Source: Deinococcus sp. HSC-46F16 (lineage in GTDB: Bacteria; Deinococcota; Deinococci; Deinococcales; Deinococcaceae). Taken from it: a stretch of DNA of 64,000 bases. The number at the start of each line of letters is the position of its first letter. Position 1 is the first letter of the stretch. A model generated the notes under the pieces. That model was not told where the DNA came from, searched no databases, and saw nothing but the letters and a program-made list of their open reading frames with translations. The stretch spans positions 123,033 through 187,032 of the forward strand of contig NZ_JALJZW010000006.1 of assembly GCF_024171495.1 (NCBI RefSeq), written 5' to 3'. The translations under genes and the position numbers were made by a program. Positions 22,961-36,455 of the stretch are shown here, piece by piece.

Positions 22961-22970
22961 CGGGGTCAGG

Positions 22971-23867
<897 letters not shown>

Positions 23868-23969
23868 TCCTTCAGGCTAAGGGCCGGAATGGGGTATGCC
23901 TCAGGGCTGCAAGATTATGCCCCCGGCCACAGCGTCCCGCGCCGGGGACGCTACACTCGGCCGGTTCCC

Positions 23970-24608
23970 GTGCCCGCCTCCTCCGCTTCCGCCCCCACCC
24001 CGCCGCGCCGCGTCCTGGTGCTGGCTGACATGGTGCATCCCTTCGTGTACCGCGAGGGCTTCGCCCGCTCGGCCCCGGAGGTGGACCTCGTGCTCGCGGC
24101 GGGCGACCTGCCGGGTTACTACCTCGAATTCCTGGCGAGCGTCCTCACCGTGCCCATCCTGTATGTCCACGGCAACCACGGCGACGAGTCGGTGGACGAG
24201 GGCGACGGCCCGATTCCCCCGCGCGGGGTCATCGCCGTGCATGGCCGGGTGGTGACGGCGGCGGGGCTGCGCGTGGCGGGCTGGGGCGGGGTGCCGCGTT
24301 ACCGTCCCGGCGGCGAGGGCCAGTATTCGCCGTCGCAGGCCCGGCGTGGTCTGGGGTGGCTGGGCTGGCAGGCCCGCCGGGGGGTGGACGTGCTGCTCAC
24401 GCACGCGCCGCCGCTGGGGCCGCACACCGGCAGCGACTACGCCCACCGGGGCTGCCCCGAGATCACCCGTTTCATGGCTCGCCGCCGCCCCCGCCTCGTC
24501 GTCCACGGCCACGTCCACGAGTACGAGGGCCGCAAAGCGGACTACGTGGACGAGGCCAGCGGTGCCTGTGTGGTGAACGCCTACGGCTACCGGGTACTGG
24601 ACATGTGA
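23970..24608 (+). CDS. Metallophosphoesterase
   Basis: 212 residues from a GTG at 23970, chosen because TACACT lies 10 nt upstream; an ATG about 80 nt earlier would place the promoter inside the gene. Motifs of the calcineurin-like fold: VLADMVHPFVY (unusual first motif with Met for the second Asp), AAGDLPGYY, YVHGNHGDE, LLTHAPPLG, VVHGHVHEYEG. Family members act on cyclic nucleotides, lipids or other phosphoesters; the substrate is unknown. Confidence 0.85.
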   Translation: MPASSASAPTPPRRVLVLADMVHPFVYREGFARSAPEVDLVLAAGDLPGYYLEFLASVLTVPILYVHGNHGDESVDEGDGPIPPRGVIAVHGRVVTAAGLRVAGWGGVPRYRPGGEGQYSPSQARRGLGWLGWQARRGVDVLLTHAPPLGPHTGSDYAHRGCPEITRFMARRRPRLVVHGHVHEYEGRKADYVDEASGACVVNAYGYRVLDM

Positions 24609-24688
24609 CGCCAGACTGTGAGAACGCCCGCGATTTTCCGCGCTGGCACGCCATTTGTCTTAAGGCCAGGTGACCATTCGGCACATGT

Positions 24689-24825
24689 GGGGGTGGGGGA
24701 GGCTGCGGCATACTTCCCCCTGGCTCCGAGAGGGGCCGGAGGGAGACGCCCACCTCCCATCAAACGGGCGCGCGAGCGGGCCGGAGGCCGGTCCCCGATT
24801 GGTTCGAGTCCAGTCACCCGCACCA
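24689..24825 (+). ncRNA. Candidate structured RNA with a tRNA-like 3' end
   Basis: The 3' end looks like half a tRNA: a T-arm with stem ATTGG (24798-24802) / CCAGT (24810-24814) and loop TTCGAGT, then CACCCGC, A and an encoded CCA at 24823-24825. The segment GGGGGTG at 24689-24695 would pair with CACCCGC at six of seven positions. Between lie several hairpins, among them CTGGCTCC / GGGGCCGG closed by a GAGA tetraloop (24720-24739). No normal D-arm or anticodon arm fits, and no tmRNA landmarks are seen. It could be a tRNA-like small RNA, a decayed tRNA, or chance. Confidence 0.3.
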
Positions 24826-24879
24826 CCACAGGGAGAGTCCACACGGGCTTTCCCTTTCTCTTTGGCCTAGCATCGTCGG

Positions 24880-25317
24880 GTGTCTGATTCGCCCATCACC
24901 AACGCTGAGCGCGTTACCCAGCTTCACCGCGCGTTTGGTTTCACCGTGCCAGAGCAGCCCACGGTCCCCAGTCCCGACCTCCTGAAGCTCCGGCGGACAT
25001 TTATCCGGGAGGAGGCCAGCGAATTGGAGGCTGAGTTCACGGCCCTACTCACCCAGCTCCAGGCAGGCGAGCCGGTGTCCCCCGGCGACCTCACGCCCCT
25101 GGCCCATGAACTCACGGACCTGCTCTACGTCACTTACGGGGCACTGACCACACTGGGAATTGACGCCGACGCCGTCTTCACCGAGGTCCACCACGCCAAC
25201 ATGGCGAAACTCGGCGGCCCAAGACGCGAAGACGGCAAGCTGCTCAAGCCCGAGGGCTGGCAGCCTGCCGACGTGCGGGGGGTAATCGAGGGGCAGGGAA
25301 TGGGCAGTGGTCAGTAG
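24880..25317 (+). CDS. MazG-like nucleotide pyrophosphohydrolase
   Basis: 145 residues from a GTG with TAGCAT 6 nt upstream. The MazG/PRA-PH superfamily signature EExxE...ExxD is visible: REEASELE (E44, E45, E48) and HELTDLLYVTYG (E77, D80), with a later DAVFTEVHHANMAKLGG that often carries further metal ligands. Such enzymes hydrolyse (d)NTPs to monophosphates and pyrophosphate, either as housekeeping or as house-cleaning of damaged nucleotides. The substrate is unknown; the gene does not sit with his genes. Confidence 0.82.
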   Translation: MSDSPITNAERVTQLHRAFGFTVPEQPTVPSPDLLKLRRTFIREEASELEAEFTALLTQLQAGEPVSPGDLTPLAHELTDLLYVTYGALTTLGIDADAVFTEVHHANMAKLGGPRREDGKLLKPEGWQPADVRGVIEGQGMGSGQ

Positions 25318-25354
25318 GCAGTGGCAAAAGCCAAGCCACTCCCCACTCACCGCC

Positions 25355-25925
<571 letters not shown>

Positions 25926-25950
25926 TAGGCGGGACGGTTTTGCAGCAATC

Positions 25951-26442
25951 TCACTCGTCCTGGGGCGCGATTCGCAGCAAGAGCTCCCGCAGGGTGGCCC
26001 GCTCCTCCGGTGTCAGGGCCCGCAGCAGGGCTTCCTCGTGGGCGACGTGGGCTTCTATCAATTCATCCACGGCGGCGCGGCCCTCCGGCGTCAGGGCGGC
26101 GCGGACGGTGCGGCGGTCGCGTGGGTCGGGCAGACGGGCCACCCAGCCCCGGCGCTCCAGCCCGTCCACCCGCTTGGTGACGGCGGGCGGGGTCACGGCC
26201 ATCAGCGTGCCGAGTTCGCCCAGGGTCAGGCCCCCCGGCGGGGCCGAGCGGCGCAGGGTCGCCAGCACGTCGAAGGCGGAGGGGGTCAGGTCGTGCCGGG
26301 CGAAAAAGGCGTCCAGGGCCGCCTGGAGCGTCTGACTTGTCCGCTGCACGGCAATCACCGTGAGCATGGGGTCGGGGTTGAGATCGGGCCTCTCCCGGCG
26401 CCAGTCCTCCCCGATACGGGCCAGCAGGTCGGCGGTCTTCAT
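25951..26442 (-). CDS. MarR-family transcriptional regulator
   Basis: 163 residues. The winged helix-turn-helix lies at about 60-115: [60 protein letters not shown], the last part being the MarR wing. The flanking helices form the dimer interface. It is the last gene of a three-gene unit, starting inside the stop of the upstream membrane-protein gene (ATGA). It probably controls that transporter pair in response to a small ligand. Confidence 0.9.
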   Translation of the reverse strand: MKTADLLARIGEDWRRERPDLNPDPMLTVIAVQRTSQTLQAALDAFFARHDLTPSAFDVLATLRRSAPPGGLTLGELGTLMAVTPPAVTKRVDGLERRGWVARLPDPRDRRTVRAALTPEGRAAVDELIEAHVAHEEALLRALTPEERATLRELLLRIAPQDE

Positions 26443-26900
26443 CCGCGCCCCCCGGCCGCCCGCTGGCGGTCCCCGGCGAGCAGGGCGACGGCGGCCAGCA
26501 GCAGCAGGGCGCTGAGGCCCTCGGCGGCGGAGGGGAGCCGCTGCGCCTGCCCCAGCCAGCCCAGCGCGGGCAGCGCGAGCGCCACCAGCAGTTGCCCCAG
26601 CGTCGCGGCCACCGTGCCCACGCCCACCCCCAGCCGGGCCGCCCCGATCAGGTTGAGGGTGACGTAGGTGGCCCCCAGCAGCCCGCCCGTCAGCATCCAG
26701 AGGGGCGGCAGGTGCGCCGGACCCTCCCGCCCGACGCCGACCAGCCAGAGGGCCGCCAGCAGCACGCCCCCCACCACGAAGTTCACCAGAGTCGCCGCCA
26801 ACGGGGTGCCCAGCGCCCGCGCCAGCCGCACGTTGAAGGCCAACCCCGCCGCGAGCCCGATGCCCGCCCCCAGTGTCCCCAGCAGCAATCCGACGTTCAT
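26439..26900 (-). CDS. DMT/DUF606 (YdcZ-type) membrane protein, second of a pair
   Basis: 153 residues from the ATG at 26900, which overlaps the upstream gene's stop (ATGA). Five hydrophobic segments; LAATLVNFVVGGVLLAAL and PPLWMLTGGLLGATYVTLNLIGAARLGVG are typical of the DUF606 family, a half-size branch of the drug/metabolite transporter superfamily. Half-size members usually need a partner, which the preceding gene supplies. The 4-bp overlaps on both sides show tight coupling with it and with the MarR regulator. Confidence 0.85.
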   Translation of the reverse strand: MNVGLLLGTLGAGIGLAAGLAFNVRLARALGTPLAATLVNFVVGGVLLAALWLVGVGREGPAHLPPLWMLTGGLLGATYVTLNLIGAARLGVGVGTVAATLGQLLVALALPALGWLGQAQRLPSAAEGLSALLLLAAVALLAGDRQRAAGGRG

Positions 26901-27379
26901 GCCACCCCCCACAGCCGCAGCCCCAGCGCGGCGAGGACCAGCACCAGCGCCCCCGCCCGCGCCGGATTCACCCGCCGCCGCTCCAGCCCCAGCACCCCCA
27001 GATGGTCGAGCAGAATCGCGGTGACGACCTGCGCGGCGATCACCAGCGTGGTCGCCACGGCGGTGCCCAGCGCCTGCGTGAGCACCACGCTGCCGACCAC
27101 ATACGCACTGCCGACGACCCCGCCCAGCCAACTCCAGCGCGGGGCTTGCCGGGCGGCGTCCCAATCGGGGCGCTGGCGGCTCAGCGCGAGCAGCGCGAGG
27201 AGTCCCAGGGTGCCCGCTGCATAGGAGAGCGTGCCCGTCAGTGTCACCGACCCGAGGTGATCGGCCAGCGCCCCATTCACCGCGAACTGGAGCGGCAGCA
27301 GGCCACCGGCCAGCACCGTCAGGGCGAGGGCAGGCCAGAACGCCCGGAATGTCTTTCCCTCCCCACGTGTCTCCTCCAT
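26897..27379 (-). CDS. DMT/DUF606 (YdcZ-type) membrane protein, first of a pair
   Basis: 160 residues, five hydrophobic segments. The LQFAVNGALADHLGSVTLTGTLSYAAGTLGLL and WSWLGGVVGSAYVVGSVVLTQALGTA stretches parallel the second gene, so the two look like the halves of a ten-helix transporter made as separate chains. Promoter: TAAAAT 8 nt before the ATG in an AT-richer patch (27370-27430) that would also suit a MarR operator, although I see no clean palindrome there. Confidence 0.85.
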   Translation of the reverse strand: MEETRGEGKTFRAFWPALALTVLAGGLLPLQFAVNGALADHLGSVTLTGTLSYAAGTLGLLALLALSRQRPDWDAARQAPRWSWLGGVVGSAYVVGSVVLTQALGTAVATTLVIAAQVVTAILLDHLGVLGLERRRVNPARAGALVLVLAALGLRLWGVA

Positions 27380-27468
27380 ACCGAGATATTTTACCGGAAA
27401 AAGATTTTGTTTGAGGCTCGTTCGGTTACGATTCGTCCTCCAGTCGGGCGCTGCTAGACTCGCCGCAG

Positions 27469-28976
<1,508 letters not shown>

Positions 28977-29035
28977 GGAAGCCAGCGTACCGCCCCCGGT
29001 GCCACTCGCCGGGGGCAGTGAGGAAAGGAGAGGGG

Positions 29036-29869
29036 TCAGCCGCGCGGCTGGTACGGGCAGGCGACCTCGCCCGCCGGGTCGTCCGGTCCCGCCGCCTCCC
29101 AGTCGTAGGGGTAGACCTCGCGGCAGGAAAGGCCATTGCGGGTGCCATGACTGCGGGCGTGGCGGTCCACCGCGTCGTAGGCGGCCATCAGCTCGTGGTA
29201 CTCGAAGTCGGCCTTGCGGACGGTCACGAAGGCCTCCATGTGGGCGGGTTCCTCGCGGGTGGTGAAGTCGCCACTGGGCTGCACCGGCCCCCGGTAGGGC
29301 ACGCAGACCTCCACCGGGCCGTCCGAGTCAGCATTGACCTCGCCGTGGTAGATCACGACGGGCGGGCCAGCGACCTCTGCCCCCTGCGCCTGCACCTCGG
29401 CGTGCAGGCGGTCCATGGAGGCACCGATAAAGGCGCTGAGGTCCGGCAGGAACACGCGGCGCTGGGTGGTCAGGACCAATTGGGCGGGCACGTCGCGGGT
29501 CTGGACTTCGTAACTCGTGGGCATGGGGTCTCCTCTCAGGGTGTGGATCAGGTGCCGCGCGACGGCGGCCCGCTGAAGGTGAAGGGCCTGCGCCGCCCGC
29601 CAGTGCGCCTCCACCCGCCCGGCCCGCTCGTGTGTGGGGGCGTCCAGCAGGGCGCGGATGTCGGCCAGCGGCATCTCGACCGTTCGGAGCAGGCCGATCA
29701 AGCGGGCCGTCTCGATCTGACCGGGCGCGTAGAAGCGGTACCCCGTGGCCGGGTCCACCCGGTCGGGGGGCAGCAGCCCCAGGTCGTCGTACAGCCGCAG
29801 CGCCTTGAGACTGAGGCGCGAGGCGCGGGCAAAGGCGCCGATGGGAAGCGTGTCCTGGGTGTCGGTCAT
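29036..29869 (-). CDS. MerR-family regulator with GyrI-like ligand domain
   Basis: 277 residues from the ATG at 29869; the open frame continues far upstream without a plausible start. The MerR helix-turn-helix and wing lie at 8-50 (IGAFARASRLSLKALRLYDDLGLL, ATGYRFYAPGQ), then a dimerisation helix to about 115 and a C-terminal domain (about 125-277) of the GyrI/BmrR type that binds hydrophobic ligands: YEVQTRDVPAQLVLTTQRRV. BmrR-like regulators activate drug exporters. The divergent neighbour is an M42 peptidase. Confidence 0.9.
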   Translation of the reverse strand: MTDTQDTLPIGAFARASRLSLKALRLYDDLGLLPPDRVDPATGYRFYAPGQIETARLIGLLRTVEMPLADIRALLDAPTHERAGRVEAHWRAAQALHLQRAAVARHLIHTLRGDPMPTSYEVQTRDVPAQLVLTTQRRVFLPDLSAFIGASMDRLHAEVQAQGAEVAGPPVVIYHGEVNADSDGPVEVCVPYRGPVQPSGDFTTREEPAHMEAFVTVRKADFEYHELMAAYDAVDRHARSHGTRNGLSCREVYPYDWEAAGPDDPAGEVACPYQPRG

Positions 29870-29947
29870 ACGGCCCTCCGGAGGTGAGGGCAGCATGCGG
29901 CCTGCCCCTGGGGGAGGGTCAAGCGCCCCGCCGCTATGCTGCCTCCC

Positions 29948-30979
<1,032 letters not shown>

Positions 30980-31052
30980 CCCCACACAGTGCGCTCCCCG
31001 CCCCCGCGCTAGCATCGGCCCTGGCTCCCGTCCTCTGCGGGACCGGGGCCGA

Positions 31053-31284
<232 letters not shown>

Positions 31285-31286
31285 AG

Positions 31287-31316
31287 GCCGCCTTGCCCAC
31301 CACCCCGGTGGGCGGC
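31287..31316 (+). promoter_or_regulatory. Hairpin between riboswitch and ribD start
   Basis: CCCACC (31296-31301) pairs with GGTGGG (31307-31312), extendable by GCCG/CGGC. It covers the space just before the ribD ATG and lacks a T-run, so it fits a translation-blocking (sequestering) expression platform better than a terminator. This is inference from pairing only. Confidence 0.45.
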
Positions 31317-31324
31317 GACACCGT

Positions 31325-32458
31325 ATGTCTGGAATGAACAGTCCTGGGACTGGCGCCTCGCCCGTTGGAGAGGTGTCACGCCCAGAAGACGCAGAGCACA
31401 TGGCCCTCGCGCTGGCCGAAGCCGCGCGGAGCCTGGGCCGCACCGCCCCCAACCCAGCGGTGGGCTGCGTACTCGTGCAGGGGGGCGAGGTGGTGGGCCG
31501 GGGCTTTCACCCCCGCGCCGGGGACCCCCACGCCGAGGTCTTCGCCCTGCGGGAGGCGGGCGAGCGGACCAGGGGCGCGACCGCCTACGTCACCCTGGAG
31601 CCGTGCAGCCACTTTGGTCGCACCCCCCCCTGCGCCGACGCCCTGCTCGCGGCGGGCGTGGGGCGGGTGGTCGTCGCCGCCCTGGACCCCAACCCCCAGG
31701 TTGCTGGACGCGGTGTGGCAAGGCTGCGCGAGGCCGGGATTCCCGTCACCGTCGGTGTGGGCGAGGCCGAGGCTCTGCGCCAGCAATCAGGTTTCCGCTC
31801 GCTGGTCACGCGCAGTCGGCCCTGGGTGACCTACAAGTACGCGGTGACGCTGGACGGCAAGGTCGCGGCGGCGGGAGAGGCGAATGGGGCCGTCACCTCC
31901 CAAGAGGCGCGGGCACGGGTGATGCGCTGGCGTAACGAGGCGGACGCCATCGCGGTGGGCATCGGCACCGTCCTGGCTGACGATCCCCGCCTCACCACAC
32001 GCGGGTTGGAGGGCGGACGCGACCCCCGCCCGGTGATCTTCGACCCCCGCGCCCGCACGCCATTGACTGCCCAGGCGCTGCGGCCGGGTACCATCCTCGT
32101 GACCGCGCCAGAAGCCGACACCCGCGCCCTGGAAGACCGGGGCGCCTACATACTGCGGGTCACCGGCCTGCCCGACGCGCTGCACCAGTTGGGCCGCTTG
32201 AACCTCGCCAGCCTGCTGCTGGAGGGCGGCCCCACCCTGGCCAGCGCCCTGTTCGCGGCCGGACTCATCGACGAGGTGCGGGCGCTCGTGGCTCCCAAGC
32301 TGCTGGGCGCGGGTCTCTCCCCACTGAGCGGCCCCGCGCGGGGGATGGGCCACGCCGCCGCCCTGCGTGACACTTACGTCGAATCCCTCGGCCCGGATGT
32401 GCTGATCTCGGGCCTGCTGCACGACATTCCCCGCCTGAGCGTGGGAGGAGCAAACTGA
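31325..32458 (+). CDS. ribD: Bifunctional riboflavin deaminase/reductase
   Basis: 377 residues from the ATG at 31325; an ATG at 31334 is nearly as good, and earlier frames lie in the riboswitch. RibD carries out the second and third steps of riboflavin synthesis. The deaminase half has the zinc motif HAEVFALREAG and the TLEPCSHFGRTPPCADALL Cys-containing motif (residues about 75-120). The reductase half starts near 170 with WVTYKYAVTLDGKVAAAG and has LLLEGGPTLASALFAAGLIDE near 300. First gene of the FMN-controlled operon; its stop overlaps the ribE start by one base. Confidence 0.95.
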   Translation: MSGMNSPGTGASPVGEVSRPEDAEHMALALAEAARSLGRTAPNPAVGCVLVQGGEVVGRGFHPRAGDPHAEVFALREAGERTRGATAYVTLEPCSHFGRTPPCADALLAAGVGRVVVAALDPNPQVAGRGVARLREAGIPVTVGVGEAEALRQQSGFRSLVTRSRPWVTYKYAVTLDGKVAAAGEANGAVTSQEARARVMRWRNEADAIAVGIGTVLADDPRLTTRGLEGGRDPRPVIFDPRARTPLTAQALRPGTILVTAPEADTRALEDRGAYILRVTGLPDALHQLGRLNLASLLLEGGPTLASALFAAGLIDEVRALVAPKLLGAGLSPLSGPARGMGHAAALRDTYVESLGPDVLISGLLHDIPRLSVGGAN

Positions 32459-33098
32459 TGTTCACCGGAATCGTGGAACAGGTCGGCCGCGTCACGCACG
32501 CCGCCGAACAGAACGGCACCCTCACCCTGACCGTCACGCCGGGGCGGATGTGGTCCGACCTCGCGCTGGGGGAGTCCATCGCCTGCTCGGGCACCTGCCT
32601 CACCGTGACGGGGTGGGACGAGACGGGCTTTACCGTGGATCTCAGCCGTGAGACGCTCGCCAAGACAGCGCCGCACTGGGGAGTCGGTGCCCGGCTCAAC
32701 CTCGAACGGGCGATGACCGCCTCGGGCCGCTTCGGCGGGCATGTGGTGAGCGGGCATGTGGACGGCACGGGCGAGATTCTGGAGATGCGGGAGGAGCCTG
32801 GCGCGTACACCCTGCGCGTCCGCGCCGCGCCGCATCTGGCCCGCTACTTCGTGCCCAAGGGGAGCGTCACGGTGGACGGCGTGTCCCTGACCGTCGTGGA
32901 TACAGGTGGTCCTGGCGGCAGCCGCACAGACCTCGCTCCCGACGAGTTCACCCTCTGGCTGGTGCCGCACACGCTGGAGGTCACCACCCTGGGGGACTGG
33001 CGCCCCGGCACGGTGGTCAATCTGGAGGCCGACCAGATGGCGAAGTATGTCGAGCGGCTGCTCCTGATGCGCGACTTCGGGCAGCCGGAGGTGGCGCG

Positions 33099-33102
<4 letters not shown>
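32458..33102 (+). CDS. ribE: Riboflavin synthase alpha chain
   Basis: 214 residues. It dismutates two lumazine molecules to riboflavin. The protein begins with the invariant [10 protein letters not shown] and consists of two similar beta-barrel halves; the repeat motif appears as [13 protein letters not shown] (first half) and [13 protein letters not shown] (second half), and [13 protein letters not shown] marks the junction. Overlaps ribBA by 4 bp (ATGA). Confidence 0.96.
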
Positions 33103-34286
<1,184 letters not shown>

Positions 34287-34288
34287 GC

Positions 34289-34336
34289 CGGCAGGGGAGA
34301 GGGCGGCGGAGCTTCGTGTCCGCCGCCCTCCCTGCC
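34289..34336. terminator. Large hairpin after the rib operon
   Basis: GGGCGGCGGA (34301-34310) and TCCGCCGCCC (34319-34328) form a perfect 10-bp stem, extended outward by GGCAGGG/CCCTGCC-like pairs. There is no T-run, so this may be a processing or Rho-independent-like stop serving both converging genes. Confidence 0.5.
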
Positions 34337-34341
34337 CTGCC

Positions 34342-35859
34342 TTACAGCGTCACGCCGTACAGCGCCCCGTACTTCCCCCGCAGGTATTTCAGGTACGGCT
34401 CCACCGTCATGCCCTGCCCGGTCGCCCGCTCCACCAGCTCGTTCGGGGCGTAGCGGCGGCCGGGTGCATACACGTTCTCGCGCAGCCAACCGTGCAGCCG
34501 CCCGAAGTCGGCGCGGGCGATGTCGCCTTCCAGGCCGGGGTTGGCCCGTTCGGCGGCGGCGTAGAACTGGGCGCTGAGCACGTTGCCCAGCGTGTAGCCC
34601 TGAAAGGCCCCGCCGATGCTCCCGAAGTACCAGTGCACGTCCTGCAGGACACCGTTCACGTCGCTCTCGGCCCGCAGGCCCAGGTTCTGTTCATAGGCGG
34701 CGTGCCACGCGTCGGCGAGGTCACGCACCGCCAGCCGCCCGGACAGCAGCTCGCGCTCCAGCTCGAAGCGGGTGATGACATGCAGGTTGTAAGTCAGCTC
34801 ATCGGCGTCGGTGCGGATCAAGGAGCGGGCGACCACGTTGGAGGCGCGGTGCATCTCCTCCTCGGTCACGTCTCCCAGTTGCTCCGGGAAGGCGTCGCGG
34901 AACTTGCCGAAGTACGCGGCCCAGAAGGCCCGGCTGCGCCCCACGAGGTTCTCCCACAGCCGCGACTGGCTCTCGTGGACGCCCGCGCTGACGCCGCCGC
35001 CCAGCGGGGTGCCCAGCAGGTCCTCCGCCACGCCCTGCTCGTACATCGCGTGGCCGGACTCGTGCAGGGTGGAGTACAGCGCTTCCGTCGGGTCGTTGTC
35101 CTTCACCCGTGTCGTGATGCGCACGTCCTGCGCGCCCAGCCGGGTCATGAAGGGGTGGTGGGTGAGGTCCTGCCGCCCGCGCGTGAAGTCGTACCCGTAG
35201 TCCCGGATCACGCTCTCCCCGAAGGCGAGCTGATCGGCGCCGGGGTAGTGCCGCGCCAGGAAGTCGGTGCGGGGCGCCTCGGCCCCGGTCACGGCGTCCA
35301 CCATCGGGACCAGCGCCTCCCTGAGCGCCGCGAAGACCTCGCCCACCTGCGCGGCGGTCATGCCCTCGTCGGACTGGTCAATGAAATAGTCCATCGGGTC
35401 TGCGAATTCGGGAAAGTAGCTCGCCGCTTGGAGGCTCAGGTCCAGCGACTTCTCGAGGTAAGGCACCATCCGCGCGAAGTCGTTCTCCGGCCGCGCCCCG
35501 GTCCACGCCGAGTAGCTCTCGCCGCCGTGCTGGCTCCACTCGGCCACGAAGGCGGCGGGAAAGCGGGTCGCTTCCTCGAAGTCCTTGCGGGCCACCGCCA
35601 CCATGCGCGATTGAACGGGGGAGAGGTCGCTGCGCCCGCCAAGTTCTTCCAGCAGCCGTCCGTAGGCCGGGTCGGTCGCCCGCTCATGCCGCAGCCGCGA
35701 GAGCAGCGCCCGTTGCCGCGAGCGCCCGGCGGCGGCCCCGGCGGGCAGGTAGGTGCTCTGGTCCCAGCCCAGCAGGGAGCCGATGCCGCCCAGGTCGGCA
35801 AGTTCCTGAAACCGGGTCTGGAGTTCGGCCCAGGCCGTGTCGGTATGGGTTGTGGTCAC
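34342..35859 (-). CDS. M32 carboxypeptidase
   Basis: 505 residues from a GTG at 35859, with TAGGCT 7 nt upstream; longer readings cross the promoter. The metal-binding HExxH is LHESGHAMYEQG (about residue 267), with the third ligand in the family's GVHESQSRLWEN motif about 25 residues later. The near-N-terminal LGWDQSTYLPAGA and the C-terminal QDVHWYFGSIGGAFQGYTLGN are the usual M32 signatures. The enzyme removes C-terminal residues from peptides in the cytoplasm; thermophilic Thermus homologues are the best-known members. Confidence 0.95.
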   Translation of the reverse strand: MTTTHTDTAWAELQTRFQELADLGGIGSLLGWDQSTYLPAGAAAGRSRQRALLSRLRHERATDPAYGRLLEELGGRSDLSPVQSRMVAVARKDFEEATRFPAAFVAEWSQHGGESYSAWTGARPENDFARMVPYLEKSLDLSLQAASYFPEFADPMDYFIDQSDEGMTAAQVGEVFAALREALVPMVDAVTGAEAPRTDFLARHYPGADQLAFGESVIRDYGYDFTRGRQDLTHHPFMTRLGAQDVRITTRVKDNDPTEALYSTLHESGHAMYEQGVAEDLLGTPLGGGVSAGVHESQSRLWENLVGRSRAFWAAYFGKFRDAFPEQLGDVTEEEMHRASNVVARSLIRTDADELTYNLHVITRFELERELLSGRLAVRDLADAWHAAYEQNLGLRAESDVNGVLQDVHWYFGSIGGAFQGYTLGNVLSAQFYAAAERANPGLEGDIARADFGRLHGWLRENVYAPGRRYAPNELVERATGQGMTVEPYLKYLRGKYGALYGVTL

Positions 35860-35921
35860 GCCCGTCAGCCTACCGCGTCCCGCCTCGGCGGGCCTCGGCC
35901 TTCTGGCCTGGACAATAGGGC

Positions 35922-36446
35922 ATGACCGACGAGCAACTCTCCCGCCGCCTCTCCTACCTGCTGCGGCATGCGCCCGACAAGATGAATGTGACGTTGGAGC
36001 CGGGCGGCTGGGCACCCGTGGACGCCGTGCTGCGGACCTTGCGGATGCCCCGGTCCCGGCTGGAGCGGGTGGTCGCCGCCGACCGCAAGGGGCGCTACAC
36101 GCTTCAGGGTGAGCGTATCCGCGCCAACCAGGGCCACAGCGTGGAGGTGGACTTGCGGCTGCCGCTCACCGTGCCGCCGCCCCTGCTGTACCACGGCACC
36201 CACGCGGGCGTGCTGAACGCCATTCGCGCGGAGGGCCTCAGGCCGATGGGCCGCCACCACGTCCACCTCTCGCGCGACGAGGGGGCGGCGCGGCAGGTGG
36301 GGGCACGGCGGGGAAGGTCGGTCGTGCTGAGGGTGCAGGCGGGGCGGATGTACGGGGCCGGGCACCCCTTCTACCGCAGCGAGAACGGCGTGTGGCTGGC
36401 AGAGGCCGTGCCGCCCGAGTTTCTGGAGTTTCCGGCGGGGGAGTAG
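35922..36446 (+). CDS. kptA: RNA 2'-phosphotransferase
   Basis: 174 residues, the usual size. KptA/Tpt1 moves a 2'-phosphate from RNA to NAD+, giving ADP-ribose 1'',2''-cyclic phosphate. Motifs: RRLSYLLRHAPD at the N-terminus (the RH dyad), winged-helix domain to about 75, then LLYHGTHAGVLNAIRAEGL, HHVHLSRDEGAARQVGARRG and FYRSENGVWLAEAVP. In bacteria the natural role is uncertain. Leaderless: GACAAT 5 nt before the ATG. The sirtuin gene follows after 9 nt. Confidence 0.94.
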   Translation: MTDEQLSRRLSYLLRHAPDKMNVTLEPGGWAPVDAVLRTLRMPRSRLERVVAADRKGRYTLQGERIRANQGHSVEVDLRLPLTVPPPLLYHGTHAGVLNAIRAEGLRPMGRHHVHLSRDEGAARQVGARRGRSVVLRVQAGRMYGAGHPFYRSENGVWLAEAVPPEFLEFPAGE

Positions 36447-36455
36447 GCTGGCCCC

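Noticed and set aside
24661..24840. tmRNA gene suggested by the tRNA-like 3' end
   Set aside because: The span is far too short for a tmRNA, and no tag-coding frame or conserved GGTTTCGAC-like 5' segment is present.
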